Shown: in pieces, positions 49,507 to 60,710 of the stretch
Layout: every line of letters begins with the position of its first letter
Position numbering within the stretch: the stretch's first letter is position 1
NCBI RefSeq assembly: GCF_016808335.1
Contig: NC_053149.1
Span: 30,687,339 to 30,751,338 of the forward strand
Direction: 5' to 3'
Origin: Panicum virgatum
Lineage: Eukaryota > Streptophyta > Magnoliopsida > Poales > Poaceae
Length of the DNA: 64,000 nucleotides
The notes under the pieces: generated by a model
Databases searched by the model: none
What the model was told of the DNA's origin: nothing
The model's input: the letters and a program-made list of their open reading frames with translations, nothing else
Position numbers and translations under genes: made by a program

Positions 49507-50100
49507 GTAAGTTTTTCTTGCTTGTCTCTAGTTCCTCTCTAGTTTACTTTTTACTTAAGTTACTTGCTTAGTTACTCTCTTTGATCTGTGGGATCCCTTG
49601 TCTGCGTGGGCAGCAAGTTCTGCCCATTTGGGATTTCTTCTTGCCTTAGCGCGAGGCGGAAGTCAGTGACTCGATGGTTTAGGCGTGGTTCTTAGGCTTG
49701 GTAGTTACCTTAGGTTGTGTTCCACCCCACGGCACCGCAGTGGTAGGCGGCAAGTGGTGACAGCCTTGTCCGTCCCTAGTAGTCCACCACGTTCGGGTGT
49801 TTTCATAGCAGTAGGATTGCCGAAAGTATGTTGGGCCCCTTCTCATTCCTTTCTGAGCCCTGCGCTTAGGTCGCCGAAATAGATCAAGTTAGTAGCTCTT
49901 CAAGTTATCTTAGTAATTAGAATTCTATCTAGAGATAAGCCCTCTACCCACGTACCTCTGCTCCGCAGCGAGTCCGGTTGAATCGCTCCAGACCACTAGT
50001 CAAAGCTTATCGTTCCTTGGATTCGATATCCCAGGCTTACTCACCTGGTGAAAGTTACAATCGATCTCTGTGTGCTTGCGGAGTAATTCGTTAGGCTAGG
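49507..50100 (+). repeat. Athila-like LTR Y, second part
   Basis: Continues after B through TTCGATATCCCAGGC and TGTGTGCTTGCGGAG to TTAGGCTAGG, where it meets the C LTR without the expected end. Confidence 0.75.
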
Positions 50101-51310
50101 CCGGCCGGCCTACAATTTTCAGCTTTGAAGCCACGCAACACACACCGTCATCTAGAGAAGATCAGGAGCGTCCACGAGAAGGTCGGCGCCAAACGGAGGG
50201 AATCCCAGGCCGGCCGGCCCCACATTGCAGTGTCTCAAGTTCATCTTCGCGTGGAAGCTACGTCAACCGACCCTCTTGCGTACAAATGACGCCTCGGCCA
50301 AATACCGACCTCTAGCTAGTATAAATAGGCTCCCCATCCTCACTTGTGAGACACAAAGGCGTTCTCTCTTCTCACTTTTTTCTATAGTAGGTTAGGTAGT
50401 CTGGGAGTTAGAGTCGAGTCGAGCTTGTCTCGGGATTCCGGAGTTGTCATCGGAAGTCGGGTATAAGCTCTTGTATCTTTTCCTTTGACATTTATCAATA
50501 TAGTTATCTTCTTTATCTTTTCGAGTCAGCTTCACTTTCTGCATTCATTTATCTCCACAAGTTATCTAGCTTGTGTGCGGAAGTAATTCCTCTAGCTTAG
50601 GCTTTGTAGCTATCTTGTTTATCGGGATCTAATCTTACGGGTTTTCTCACCCGGACTAGGGAGGCTCAAGTTAGTTCCCTAGGTTGAGGGGGATTTCTCT
50701 TGAACGCGTCAAGAGAAATCCTAACACCGAGTACGGACATGGTGTCTGAGCTCAGTGTTAGCTAGAAAGTGTGTTCCACCCCACGGAACTGTTGTGGTAG
50801 GCGGCAGGTGGTGACAGCCATGTCCGTCCCTTGTAGTCCACCACGTTCGGGTGTATTCATAGCAGTAGTTGCAGGTTGCCGTTGTACTCCCCTCTCACTC
50901 CTTTCTGAAGTCCTTCCTCTTCCAGCCGCCGAAGTAAGCTCTAGGTTCCCGATTACTAGTTAGAAGCAAGGTTTAGTCTAGAGAGGCTAGCTCGATAGTT
51001 TAGAATTGTTTTAGGAGTCTTTCTCGCTCCTTCTCCTCCCAGCTACTTTCCTCTCTAAGGATTAGAGTCTCCTATGTCAGACGATCATCGTTGGCCATTA
51101 TATTATCCTATCATATCAGGCTTACCCCCACTAAGTTAGTCGGTTGATATATTTAGTAAAGTTTGTCATTCGATTCTTCAATACTCTTTAACCATAGTGC
51201 TTCCCTGAGAAAATATACGATACCCTGGAATACTCCGAGGTGAGGTGTTACAACGGTGATTCTGTGCGCTTGCGGATTCCATATTCTATTGAGCGTAAGA
51301 AATGGCAACA
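50101..51310 (+). repeat. 3' LTR of element C, second part
   Basis: Matches about 30684-31900 of the 5' LTR. It has a TATA box at 50320-50327 and ends AATGGCAACA, followed by the ACATG duplication. Confidence 0.88.
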
Positions 51311-51315
51311 ACATG

Positions 51316-53410
51316 ATGTCCAAAACTTTGGCAGATCAAGTTTCATGTGAGCCCCTGGCTTTCTCGCGTAAGCTCCTGAAGTGGATCGACGGCCAGATAG
51401 TGGAAAGTATAGGAATTCTTCATGCTATGTCCCTGAAAATGGGACGTAACAAAGTCTTCCTGGACTTCCACATCTTCGATGTCCCAGAAGGTGAAGAGTT
51501 TGTCTTAATTGGTCAGCCAATAGAGCCCCTTGTCAACCCGAATGGAGACCGAGCAACCCTCGAGGTCACGGTTGGCAAACGAAGAGTCCCAGTCAGTCTA
51601 GTCCGTTCATGCAACACCATTGCTGAGGCTAGACCGGAGCAAGACCCATTGGAGGAAGCAGTGAACATCAACTAAGAAGAGCAAGCTCAGCCCATTCTTG
51701 AGGAAGATGTCTCGCACTTCACCCAGGAAACAGATCTGGTCGGCAAAAGTAAGCTCAACGAAGAGGAGATACCGCAACCTCCTCTTCCTGAACTGAAGCC
51801 ACTGCCCCCTAGGTTGAATTATGCATTCCTCCATGACAACAGAGCCGTGCCAGTTGCCATCAGCGACAAACTAACAGAGAATGAAACTCGGCGGCTCGTT
51901 GCAGTCTTAGAGAAATATCGGTACGTCATTGGATATTCTCTCCAAGACTTGGAGGGGATCAGCTCCAATTTATGCACCCATCGCATTCCAATGGAGCCGG
52001 AACATAAGCCGTCATGAGAACATCAACGACGGCTTAACGATGTGATGAGGGAGGTAGTCAAGAAAGAGGTTCTTAATCTACTACACGCGGGTATCATATA
52101 CCCCGTGCAAGACAGTGAGTGGGTCATCTCAGTTCAAGTGGCCCTGAAAAAGGGAGGTATGACGGTAGTCCGAAATGAGAGGAACGAGATCATACCTCAG
52201 CGGACAGTGACCGGATGGAGGATGTGTATCGATTATCGGATGCTCAACAAGGCTGACTGGAAAGATCACTTCCCTCTTCCCTTCATCGACAAGATGCTTG
52301 AACGGTTGGCAAATCACTCATACTTTTGCTACCTCGATGGATACTCTGGTTATCATCAGATTCCTATCCACCCTGATGACCAGAGCAAGACTACCTTCAC
52401 CTGCCCCTATGATACGTTTGCCTATCGGCAAATGTCCTTCGGTCTATGCAACGCACCATCTTCATTCCAAAGGTGCATGATGGCAATCTTCTCAGACCTG
52501 ATTGAGCACATCATGGAAGTGTTCATGGACGACTTCTCAGTCTATGGCAAAGACTTCAATCAATGCCTTGAGAACTTGGAAAAAGTTCTCAAGAGGTGCC
52601 AAGAGACACACCTAGTTCTCAACTGGGAAAAGTGTCACTTCATGGTCAGGGAAGCAATTGTTCTCGGATATAGAGTGTCTGAGCGAGGGATAGAAGTGGA
52701 TCGGGCAAAAATTGATGTTATCAAACAGTTGCCACCCCCAACAAATGTCAAGGGAGTCAGAAGTTTCTTGGGTCATGCTGGTTTCTACAGGAGGTTCATT
52801 AAGGACTTCTCCCGTATAGCCAGACCCTTGACGAACCTGCTGGCAAAAGATGCCCCGTTCAACTTTGACGAGGAATGCCTCGTGGCCTTCTATACCCTAA
52901 AGAAGGCACTCATGTCAGCGCCCATCATTCAGCCTCCTGATTGAAAACTTCCTTTTGAGATTACGTGCGATGCAAGCGACAATGCCGTAGGTGCAGTGCT
53001 TGGTCAATGTAGAGATAAGCAACATTATGCTATATCCTACGCCAGAAAGACATTGACCGAACCCCAACTCAACTACGCCACAACAGAAAAGGAACTCCTA
53101 GCGGTAGTATTCACCATGGATAAGTTCAGGTCCTACTTGGTTGGTGCAAAGGTGATTGTGTACACGGACCACGCAGCACTGAAGTACCTCCTAACCAAGA
53201 TGGATGCCAAGCCACGACTCATCCATTGGATTATGCTCCTCCTAGAGTTTGATCCAGAAAATACGAGATAAGAAAGGAGCAGATAATTGTGTGGCAGATC
53301 ATCTCTCAAGGATGCAAGTACAAGGATCAGATTTGCCGATCAATGATTACTTGAGGGATGACATTCTCCTGAAGGTCACTTCATCCAGTCCATGGTACGC
53401 AAATCAGGTG
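51316..53410 (+). pseudogene. pol: Element D protease end, RT and RNase H (Athila-like)
   Basis: Continues in frame from 30217: MSKTLADQVSCEPLAFSRKL, then VFLDFHIFDVPEGEEFVLIG. RT (52042-52944): REVVKKEVLNLLHAGIIYPV, TGWRMCIDYRMLNK, SGYHQIPIHPDDQSKTTFT, FMDDFSVYG. RNase [19 protein letters not shown] and [20 protein letters not shown]. Stops at 51675, 52014 and 52944 and a frameshift near 53270. Coding ends at PWYAN where integrase should follow; a Tekay LTR begins instead. Confidence 0.88.
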
Positions 53411-55532
53411 AATAAGCAAACACTAACAAAAGCTAGAAACAGTACATCAGTACATAAAAATAGCACACTAAACTAGTCTAAAACTATTCTACGCGTTACA
53501 ACGATCGCATGGATATAAAGAACGCCTAAAACAGAGCTAAAACGCAAAATCTAGGCTAAAAACAAGATCCAGGGACCAATTTGTAAGAAAACTGGAGTTC
53601 CAGGGGGTTTCTGGGCAAAACCGCGGACTAAAAACATAATTAAACCTTAGTTCCAGGGTCTAACGTGCAAAAAGGCAAGGGCTAGATGGTGGGTTTGATT
53701 TCTGGAAAGCTCAGGGGCCTAAACATAAAAAACAGGACTTAGCTGTGAATACTTTTGAATAAAGCTGGACCGCGGGTTGATATCAAGTAAACTGGGGGGT
53801 TCTTTAGCAAAAAGACCAGGGCGAAGGGGTATCTTCTAATCTGGGCCGACGGTTTTGGATCGGATGGTTCAGATCTAACGAGATCCTGATCTAATCTAGA
53901 GCGTGGGTTTCAGATCGGTCGGTCCGGGTAACTCGCGGGCGCCGGCGCCGGCGGGACGCACGGAGCGTGGAGGCGCGCGAGGGAGCTCGCCGGAGTTCGC
54001 CAAATCCGGCACTCCGAGGGTCGGTTTGAGCCGGGGATAGGCCGTGGAGCATGCCCGCGGCATGGGGTAAGCCACTGGAGGCAACATCTGGGCACGGGGA
54101 TGGCTGGAGCGTGGAGCTCGACGGTGGAGGCGGCTCGGCTCGGCGAGGTCTCGCCGGAGCAGGCCGTTCCGGGTTTTCCAGGGGGCTACAGCATACCATA
54201 ACGAGCGCAAAGGTGCGGGAGAAGGTGTTGTAGCTCACCGGGGTTCGTGGTGGCCGGAGCTGCTGTGCAAGGTGGACGCCGGCGTGGTCGAGCGGAGGCG
54301 CTGGGCGGAGCTTCGCGGTTCGGGTGACGTTGGGCTCCTCCGAGCTCCTGGGTGGCACGACTCGCAAGCAGGTGGCGCTGTGAAATGGGCAGAGAGGTTA
54401 TCAGAGTCCGGCATCCAACGGCGGCAAGAAATTCCCCAAAATCGATCTCACCTGAGACGACGGGGTCAGGGGGAAAATTCCGGTGCGGCGGAGCGGGTCT
54501 AGGGGAGCGCGCTCTCGGCGAGGCTTCAGGCACCAAAGCAAAGTCAATTTGGGGTCTACGGGGCTCGGGGTTCGTTCGTTTGGCGTGGCCACGGCGGCGC
54601 AATGGAGTGGCACGAGGCGGAGCTGTGTGAGTTAGGTGTGGCGGTGCAGTGGTGGTGGTGGCGTGGCTCGGCAGGGATCAGGAAGGGGCGCAGTCAATTA
54701 AAGGCCGAAGTGGGATCTGGGCGTGCGTGCCCGGGGCTGGAGCGAGGATTTCGGCGGCGAGCATGGCGCGCAGAAGAGGCAGATCACACACAACGGATTC
54801 GGCTCTATCCGTCTCGAGCGTGCCGGGTTCTAGAAGGCGTAGGCCGCGGGCGGAGCTGGCAGCGGTGATCGCGGGGCTGTAGACGTGGCGCGGGTGGTCT
54901 AGAGCGTGGGCGCGGTGAGAAACGCGGCCGGGCCAGCGAGCAGAGGAGGTTGGGCACAGGGAGGAAGAAAGGCAAGGGGGAGATGCGCTGACCAGTGGGG
55001 CCATGGTGTCAGCGGAGGAAAACACGCTACGCGGCGGTTGCTGGCTGCTGGGTGGAAGCGGGCCAAGTGCGTGCGGGGGAACGGGCTGCGTGGGAGAGAG
55101 AGGGCGTGGGGAAGCTGGGCCGAGGTGAAGCGGGGCGCGGTGGAGTGGGCCACTCGGCGCGGGCTGGGCCGGTGGGGGAGAAAAAGGGAGTGCTGGGCCA
55201 AGCGCGGGATGGGGTTCGGGCTGCGGCTGGGCTGGGTTTCCTGAGTGGGGTTTTGGCTAAGGATTTTCCTCTTCCTTTTTCTATTCTATTCCTATTTCAA
55301 ACCAAACTCAAACCATTTGAATTCAAATTTGACTTTGAATTCAAACCACACTCAATCAATTAAAAGTATGCACCAGCATGAATGCACAAACATGTTGACC
55401 CTAAAATAATTTTTAATTACTTATGCAACAAAATTAGATTAAATGCAAGGCTAAACATAATAAACCTTAGAAAATTAAGTAAAGCCAATTAAATTTATTA
55501 ATAAATGCTGAAATTTAAATTAGGGTGTTACA
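53411..55532 (-). repeat. 3' LTR of Tekay copy 2, outer end missing
   Basis: Corresponds to 62185-63190 of the other LTR plus the part lost there. It abuts element D at AATAAGCA, a short match to both sides. GC-rich ORFs in 53890-55250 are not conserved proteins. Confidence 0.85.
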
Positions 55533-55546
55533 GACCCTACCCCCTT
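55533..55546 (-). other. Polypurine tract of Tekay copy 2
   Basis: Minus strand AAGGGGGTAGGGTC before the LTR start TGTAACACCC. Confidence 0.85.
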
Positions 55547-55568
55547 AAAGAAATCTCGTCCCCGAGAT

Positions 55569-58500
55569 TTAGCTAGGCTGGCTAGCAGAGAGATCTGGAT
55601 ATGTCTTCCTCAGCTCATCTTCTCGCTCCCATGTAGCCTCAGCTTCACTGTGGTGACTCCACTGAACTCTGCACATCTTAATGCACTTGTTCCGAGTAAC
55701 CCTTTCTGATGTCTCCAGAATCTTCACCGGATGCTCAGTATAAGTCAGATCTTCCTGCACATCTACTCTATCCAGTGGTGTTTGCTCCTCGGGTACTCGC
55801 AGACACTTCTTCAGCTGAGATATATGGAAGACATCATGAACTCCGGAGAGGTTGGTAGGCAACTCCAGGCGATAAGCAACTTCGCCTTTCCTCTCTAGCA
55901 CCTTGAATGGACCAACATACCGAGGTGCTAACTTCCCCTTGACATTAAACCTGCGGATTCCTCTCATCAGAGACACCTTCAGGTATACATGATCACCAAC
56001 ACTGAAAGTCAGGTCTCTCCGTTTGCCATCTACATAGCTCTTTTGCCTACTCTGTGCAATCTTCAGATTTTCCCGCACAGCTTGTACCATCTGCTCTGCA
56101 TCTTCTATAATGCCAGGGCCAAAGAGCTGCTTCTCACCAATCTGATCCCAATAAAGAGGAGTCCTGCACTTTCTGCTATACAATGCCTCAAAGGGGGACT
56201 TCTTCAGACTGGCCTGATAGCTGTTGTTGTATGAAAACTCAGCATATGACAGGCACTTATCCCAACTAGTATCGTACTGAATGGCACAAGCTCTCAGCAT
56301 ATCTTCTAGCACTTGGTTGGTTCTCTCTGTCTGCCCATCTGTCTGAGGATGGTAAGCGGTACTGAAGCGCAGCTTCGTATCCAACGAATCATGGAGCTGC
56401 TGCCAGAATTGTGAAGTGAACTGAGATCCTCTGTCTGATATAATCTTCTTGGGCACACCGTGCAAGCAGACAATCCGAGAGATGTACAACTCTGCAAGTC
56501 TAGCACCGGAGTAAGTAGTGTTCACTGGAATGAAGTGAGCAACCTTCGTCAAACGATCCACTACTACCCATATAGAGTTGTACCCCTGCTGAGTACGAGG
56601 TAATCCCACTATGAAATCCATCATGATCTCCTCCCATTTCCACTCGGGAATCTTCAACGGCTGCAACAAACTGGCTGGCCTCTGATGCTCTGCCTTGACA
56701 CGCTGACAGGTGTCACAAATAGCCACGTACTTTGCCACTGAACGCTTCATCCCATACCACCAGAAACATTCCTTCAGATCATAGTACATCTTCGTGCTAC
56801 CCGGATGAATAGAGTAAGCTGTATCATGGGCCTCACTCAGAATCAACTTCCGGAGATCCTTCACATCTGGCACACAGATCCGGTTCTTGTACCACAAAGT
56901 ACCCTGATCATCCTCTCTGAAATGAGGAGCTTTGCCTTTCTTGAGCAACTCACGGATCTCCTGCAGCTTCTCATCTTCCTTCTGATGCTGCCGGATCTCT
57001 GCCTCTAGAGTGGGTACTGCCTCGAATGCCGCACTCGAAGTATGATGCAAGAAACCCAGACTCAACTTCTCGAACTCCTCACATAACTCTGGAGGCATCT
57101 GGAAAGCAACGGCCATGTTGACATAGCTTCTTCTGCTCAGAGCATCTGCCACAACATTGGCCTTAGCCGGATGATAGTGAATCTCCAGGTCATAATCGTT
57201 GACTAGCTCTAACTATCTTCTTTGCCGCATGTTCAGCTCATTCTGCGTGAAAATGTACTTGAGGCTCTTATGATCAGTGTAGATATCACACTGCTGCCCA
57301 TACAAGTAATGCCTCCAAATCTTCAGAGCATGCACAACTACGGCTAACTCAAGATCAGTGGGATAGTTCAGCTCATGCCGACGTAACTGCCGTGAAGTAT
57401 AAGCTATCACTCTGCCCTCCTGCATCAGAACACAACCAAGACCATCCTTAGAAGCATCACAGTACACTGTGAACCTCTTGGTCTGGTCTGGCAGAGTAAG
57501 GACTGGCGCCGTAGTCAACCTCTTCTTCAGCTCATCGAAGGCCAGCTGACGCTCATCAGTCCATATAAATGCCGCATTCTTCTCTAGTAAGGAAGTCAAA
57601 GGCTTCACGATCTTGGAGAAATTCTCAATGAACCTCCGATAATATCCTGCTAAGCCCAAGAATGACCGGACTTCCTTCATCGTCTGCGGTGTCTCCCACT
57701 CGAGCACATCCTTCACCTTGCTCGGATCAACTGCAATACCTCCCTTGGAGATGATATGACCGAGGAATGGAACCTCGCCAATCCAGAACTCACACTTGCT
57801 GAACTTAGCATACAGCTGATGCTCTCTCAATCTCTGCAATACGAGCCTCAGATGCTCTTCATGCTCTTCCTCTGTCTTGGAGAAGATCAGAATATCATCA
57901 ATGAAGATCACCACGAAGACATCCAGATAATCCATGAAAACCATGTTCATCAAGTGCATGAAGAAGGCCGGGGCATTAGTCAAGCCGAAGGACATGACCG
58001 TGTACTCATATAGCCCGTACTTGCAAGTGAATGCCGTCTTCGGAATATCCCCAGGACGGTTCCTCAGCTGAAAATAACCCGAACGCAGATCAATCTTCGA
58101 GAATATACGAGCACCACGAATCAGATCGAAGAGATCCTCAATACAGGGCAGTGGATGCTTGTTCTTGATGGTAACTGCATTCAGCTCCCGATAATCGACA
58201 CACATTCTCTTCGAGCCATCCTTCTTATCTACTAGCAACAATGGAAAAGCCCAAGGAGAGAAGCTACGACGGATATAGCCCTTGGCTAGCAACTCATCAA
58301 TAGTCTTCTTGACTTCCTCATGCTCTATAGGTGCCATACGGTAGGGTCGCTTTGCAATAGGAGCAGTGCCAGGCAAAAGATCAATAGAAAACTCGATGTC
58401 GCGTTCAGGCGGCATACCTGGCAAATCATCCAGAAAGACATCCGGGAATTCAGACATCACGCGAATACCATCCGTGGGTCTAGCCTCCATCTGATGAAGA

Positions 58501-58922
58501 AATCCCGAGGGCTCTGAAGCACTGACTGTCACCTCTTGACCATTATATGCTGTCAAGTGAACTGCCTGATGAGCACAATCAATTCTGACTCCCCACTTGG
58601 CAAGAGTATCCATTCCCAGAATCACATCAATACCCTTGGTGTCTAGCACCCTCAGATCAGCACTGAACGTTGCCCCCCTTATGGCTATACTGACTCGAGG
58701 GCTAACAATATGGGATCTCAACTCCCCTCCCGGTGAAGAGACTAGCAGATACTTCTTTAATGGGGTGGTAAAGAAACTATGCTGCTCAACATATGACTTG
58801 GTGATGAATGAATGAGTAGCACCAGTATCGAAAAGCAATGTAACTGGATGGGAGTTGACCATGAACGTACCAATAACCACGTTAGGAGCCTCGGCCGCTG
58901 ACTCGGCCGTCACGTGGTTCAC
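55569..58922 (-). pseudogene. pol: Tekay copy 2 protease-pol with chromodomain
   Basis: Protease [12 protein letters not shown] near the start; RT with [18 protein letters not shown] and FIDDILIF; RNase [15 protein letters not shown]; integrase HHCC ([24 protein letters not shown]) and DDE residues ([22 protein letters not shown]); GPF module; chromodomain (YTEHPVKILE ... ATWEREDEL). One TAG at 57213, from a Trp codon, splits it (58922-57213 and 57152-55569), and a His codon present in copy 1 RNase H is lost. No frameshift where copy 1 has one. The ATG at 58922 is only the first in this stretch; gag lies upstream in the same frame series. Confidence 0.93.
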
Positions 58923-60141
58923 TCTGCCCTGAAGTGGCGCCCTGAGCTGAGCTGGGCGCCCCTGCTGTCCCGCCTGCGCCTTCCGGGGGCAAGCATTGGC
59001 ATAGTGCCCTGGTTGACCGCAATGAAAGCACGCGCGAGGAGGTGCCTGCTATCCGGCAGGAGGAGCTGCCTGCCGTGGAGCCTGAGGTGCTGGCGGAGCT
59101 GGTGGAGCAGCACGAGTCGGAGGTGCCGGTAACCTCGGGCCCTGACCTGCCTGCTGCTGCTGCCGAGGCGGGTTCTGCTGCGGCCTCTGCTGGTACTGCT
59201 GGGGAGGCCGGTACTGCTGCTACTGGTACTGCTGGGGCGGCTGGAGGCGAGGACGGGTGTTGCTGCCGGAAGCAACGGGAACGATCTTCCTCTTCTTATC
59301 CTCCATCTCCAAGTGCTTGCACTCCGTGTTGAACGCGCTATCAACCAGATGGTTGAAGTCATCGAAGCGGAGGTTGAGCAGCGCGTACTGGAGGTAATCC
59401 TCAAGACCCTCCATGATGTGCTCCTGCTTTTTGCGGTCATCCGCAACATCGGCTGGGGCGTAGCGAGCAAGCTGCAGAAAACGATCACGATACTCCGTGA
59501 CCGTCATAATCCCTTGAAGTGAAAAAGATAGATATATATATATCGAAGGATTAATTCATGACTCAGAAAGATAGAACAAGGGGGTATTAGCTCAAAAGGA
59601 AACGCTGAATGATTATTTCTGAGATTACCTGCTTCAGTGCAAGGAACTCCTTCTGCTTCATCTTCATAACGCCCGCGGGGACGTTGTGGCTGCGGAATCG
59701 CTCCCGGAACTAGAGCCAGGTGAGAGCCTCGCGGTCCTGAACTGGGTGGGACTCCCACCAGTCCAAAGCTGCCCCTCGCAGCTGTCCTGCTGCGTACAAG
59801 ACTCGCTCTCGATCATCGCACTGGGCGATGTCCAACTGGCGCTCCACTACACGGAGCCAGTCGTCTGCCTGAAGTGGGTCAGACGTGTGAGAGAACGTCG
59901 TCGGGTGACCCCTCAGAAACTGCGCACACCTGTCGCGGGTCTGCGGAGGTGGAGGAGGCGGTGGCTGAGCGTGGATCTGCTGCAGTGCCTGAACAGTGTT
60001 GTTCAGGGTGGCCATCATCTGCATCTGGAGCTGAAAGAACTGCTCCGGAGTCAAGGGTGGAGGCATCGGCATCCCGGTACCCTGGTTGTTCTGACCCTGC
60101 TGCTGGCCAGAACTGGAACCGGTGCTCCTGGTGTTCACCAT
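58923..60141 (-). pseudogene. gag: Tekay copy 2 gag, with CCHC knuckle and an intron-like break
   Basis: Starts MVNTRSTGSSSGQQQGQNNQ at 60141. Capsid-like part: PTTFSHTSDPLQADDWLRVV, DRERVLYAAGQLRGAALDWW and MKMKQKEFLALKQ. After a 116-bp interruption it continues TVTEYRDRFLQLARYAPADV, then a Gln/Pro-rich segment and a zinc knuckle [14 protein letters not shown] near 58988-59030. Stops: TAG near 59708, TAG near 59050. Confidence 0.85.
59513..59628 (-). other. Intron-like interruption of gag (116 bp)
   Basis: Begins GTAATCTC and ends TTCAAG on the minus strand, is T-rich, and interrupts gag exactly between LALKQ and the TVTEYRDRF block that are normally adjacent. Splicing at these sites leaves the frame off by one base, so either a base was lost or it is an insertion. 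Confidence 0.45.
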
Positions 60142-60695
60142 CTGATTTGAACAAAAGATGTATGAGCAAAGATATTACAGAAATAATTTAGGCGGATATG
60201 ATATCTTTCTGCAAGGAAGACTTAGGCATGATAAAGTAGACAGGATAGAGTGGACGGTTTTACCCCCAACGATCTAACTCGTTTTATTAATTAGTTAACT
60301 TTAACTTAAAACTGATTTTCATTAAACAAATTTAAACTACTAAGCTATGCAATCATTCAAAAATCCAAATCAAACATGTAGCATAATAACAAGCAGACAA
60401 TTTTCACAACTTAGCCGAGTTTAACATCCGACTCGACTAACCACAACGCGTCGCAGAATGTGCTATCGTACTATTATAAAGGGTTCATCTAGCTTATACC
60501 TATGATGGTCAGACCACTTACTCCAGGCCAGAATCTACGGAAACTATTTTATAGAGAGAAATCAAAGCAAGACGAGTGAGAATCTTGGAATTCAAGGGGT
60601 ATAATAGCAAAATAGTTTCAGCAGACAAGGCTGAGAGAGAAGAAGACTTAAAACTCAACCAGTTCTATATAGGCTTTTGTCCTACAGTCGATACA
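60142..60695 (-). other. Leader between PBS and gag of Tekay copy 2
   Basis: About 550 bp AT-rich leader with no recognisable gene. Confidence 0.5.
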
Positions 60696-60707
60696 GCTCT
60701 GATACCA
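60696..60707 (-). other. tRNA-iMet primer binding site of Tekay copy 2
   Basis: TGGTATCAGAGC on the minus strand, 3 bp inside the LTR end GGGTGTTACA; complement of the initiator methionine tRNA 3' end. Confidence 0.9.
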
Positions 60708-60710
60708 CTC

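Larger units (their letters stand above)
30218..51310 (+). mobile_element. Non-autonomous Athila-like element C (gag-protease only)
   Basis: Complete element: LTRs 30218-31900 and 36255-36675 continued at 50101-51310, PBS, gag, protease, long non-coding region, polypurine tract. It is flanked by the perfect 5-bp duplication ACATG (30213-30217 and 51311-51315). Removing it restores the protease frame of D. No RT, RNase H or integrase lies between protease (ends 34440) and the 3' LTR. Its 3' LTR holds the Y LTR, which in turn holds element B. Confidence 0.9.

Noticed and set aside
53891..55363. ORFs resembling genes near the left LTR of Tekay copy 2
   Set aside because: They are the LTR sequence in reverse; the same region at 62685-63209 gives broken or different frames.
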